Shown here piece by piece: positions 20,814 to 21,718 of a stretch of 21,718 nucleotides of DNA; position 1 is the first letter of the stretch; each line of letters opens with the position of its first letter. The notes beneath the pieces are model-generated. The model saw only the letters and a list, made by a program, of their open reading frames with translations, made no database searches and was not told the origin of the DNA. Both the position numbers and the translations under genes were made by a program. The stretch comes from a virus, in the IMG/VR virus record IMGVR_UViG_3300036806_000130, positions 1 to 21,718 of that record. One strand, written 5' to 3'.

Positions 20814-21130
20814 TTTGGGAGGCTCACCCCGGTGGTATCGCCAGCCACCCGCTCGAACAGCGCCTCCAGCTCGCCCAGGTTGAGCCCGGCGTCGCGCAGC
20901 GCGGCGTATGCCTCCTGGCCGAGCAGGTCGGTCAGCGCCCCGGTCAGGTCACCCGACGCGAGGGCTTCCATCGCGGTCATCTCCCACTGCTTGACGGGCG
21001 GGATCGTGTAGCTCTCGCCCTTGTAGCGGAACGCGAACGGGACGGCCTCGGCCTCGGCTGCCGCGGCCTTGGCGGCGGCTTCGAGGTCGAACGGCTCGGG
21101 CGTGGTCCCGTTGCGCGGGTTGCCGCTCAC
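20774..21130 (-). CDS. Tail assembly chaperone 1 (118 aa)
   Basis: The gpG-like chaperone. The GTG start at 21130 overlaps the TGA of the major tail protein. It begins with an Ala/Glu-rich helix (FDLEAAAKAAAAEAEAVPFA), a strand pair (FRYKGESYTIPPVKQWEM) and helices (ALTDLLGQEAYAALRDAGLN, LGELEALFERVAGDTTG). In the zero frame only 12 residues follow the slippery site at 20813-20819 before TAG. Position between major tail and tape measure, and the frameshift, identify it clearly. Confidence 0.87.
   Translation of the reverse strand: MSGNPRNGTTPEPFDLEAAAKAAAAEAEAVPFAFRYKGESYTIPPVKQWEMTAMEALASGDLTGALTDLLGQEAYAALRDAGLNLGELEALFERVAGDTTGVSLPNSRPQQRLVSTRT
20794..20819 (-). promoter_or_regulatory. 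Programmed -1 frameshift signal (CCCAAAT plus hairpin)
   Basis: The heptamer C-CCA-AAT occupies 20819-20813 and is in the zero frame of the first chaperone (Pro105, Asn106). Five bases later GCCGC-AGCA-GCGGC (20807-20794) forms a perfect 5-bp hairpin. The -1 frame is then open to 20397 with a family-like sequence, while the zero frame ends after 12 codons. Confidence 0.85.
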
Positions 21131-21714
21131 CCGCTGCGGACGGTCGACTTGGTGGTGCCAGCGGCGGCACCGGCAGCCAGCGCCCCGGAGCCCGGCCCGA
21201 GCAGGATGGTCGCCATCACGCCCGCGTCGTCCAGCGCGGTGAGCTTGCAGTCCAGCGGCACGGCTTCCCCGCGCTTGAGCTGCATGTCGCCCGCGTCGCT
21301 CAGCGAGGCGCGGGTGAACCCGAGCCGCATCACCCGGTCAGCGTCGGCCGCGTCGATGGCGATGGCGTAGAGGTGCTGCGGGGTGTCCGACCGGACGGTC
21401 ATCGAGATCGACCCGTCAGCGGCCGGGGTCGGCGGGTCGGCGTCGAAGTACAGCCCCATGGTCAGCTCGTTGAGCTGCCACAAAATGAACTGAAGCGTGA
21501 TCGTCCGCTTGGTGATCACCGATCGCAGCGGGACCACCGACTGCCACGGGATCAGGTCGTTGCTGTCGGTCGCCTGGCCCACGGTCGGACCATCGTCGCT
21601 CAGATAGCCGAGGATGTCCCACGGGGTGGCGAACGGCGTGGAGGTGTCGGCCGGGAGGGCGGTGCCCACCGGGGCGAGATAGATACCGGGCCCGTTCGAG
21701 CTGCCGGTCTGCAC
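21127..21714 (-). CDS. Major tail protein (tail tube subunit, possibly 5'-incomplete)
   Basis: Forms the tail tube. The sequence NGPGIYLAPVGTALPADTST then PWDILGYLSDDGPTVGQATD is the usual start region of actinophage major tail proteins, followed by WQSVVPLRSVITKRTITLQF and QHLYAIAIDAADADRVMRLG with strand alternation, and a Gly/Ala-rich tail. The shown start is GTG 21714, but the preceding codon (GAG) is open and the window ends at 21718, so the true start may lie outside. The stop overlaps the chaperone start. It is the first visible gene of the tail module, and identification rests on sequence pattern and gene order. Confidence 0.85.
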   Translation of the reverse strand: MQTGSSNGPGIYLAPVGTALPADTSTPFATPWDILGYLSDDGPTVGQATDSNDLIPWQSVVPLRSVITKRTITLQFILWQLNELTMGLYFDADPPTPAADGSISMTVRSDTPQHLYAIAIDAADADRVMRLGFTRASLSDAGDMQLKRGEAVPLDCKLTALDDAGVMATILLGPGSGALAAGAAAGTTKSTVRSG

Positions 21715-21718
21715 CTCG

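Noticed and set aside
1-21718. CRISPR array, rRNA, insertion sequence
   Set aside because: No regularly spaced direct repeats of CRISPR type, no rRNA motifs, and no DDE transposase or terminal inverted repeats were seen. The only recombinase is the large serine type.

Overview
The window is a high-GC, tightly packed stretch of a temperate siphophage, either a prophage or a phage genome, from an actinobacterium. The evidence is the strong G/C bias at third codon positions, frequent GTG starts, four-base ATGA/GTGA stop-start overlaps between most neighbours, a complete tail-gene order, an endolysin and a large serine recombinase. The host genus cannot be told from the sequence. No terminase, portal, capsid or tRNA gene is present; the head genes presumably lie beyond the right edge.

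Layout. (1) 1-6127, minus strand: an integration and recombination arm. Reading right to left it holds a 40-residue membrane peptide, a small HTH protein, a serine recombinase, a small unknown, a gap with a promoter and hairpins, an XRE regulator, a small unknown, a PD-(D/E)XK exonuclease, a RecT-like annealing protein and a run of small unknown genes that leaves the window. (2) 6128-6353: a divergent control region with a perfect palindrome and short repeats. (3) 6354-10050, plus strand: eleven small genes in one overlapping chain (a DUF3846-like protein, a MerR/excisionase-type HTH, a Cys-rich protein and mostly unknowns). (4) 10055-10129: two strong hairpins where the opposing transcripts meet. 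(5) 10139-12057, minus strand: an accessory segment with a TTG-start membrane peptide, a secreted protein, a 350-base gap with a candidate promoter, and a DUF3050 heme-oxygenase-like protein. (6) 12180-21714, minus strand: lysis and tail module. In transcription order it runs major tail protein, tail assembly chaperones with a -1 frameshift, tape measure, distal tail protein, hub-like tail protein, two paralogous tail/fibre proteins (one with a collagen-like shaft), a small Pro-rich protein, amidase endolysin and a holin-like peptide.

How it works together (inference). The serine recombinase would integrate the genome, with one of two small HTH proteins as a possible directionality factor. 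The exonuclease and RecT-like protein form a two-part homologous recombination system. A shared TGTACTAG motif links the control region to the promoter candidate ahead of the XRE gene and suggests one regulator for both. The most unusual content is the DUF3050 protein placed after the lysis genes, followed by a secreted protein with its own promoter candidate. The best-supported mechanistic finding is the frameshift signal CCCAAAT with a downstream hairpin in the chaperone gene.
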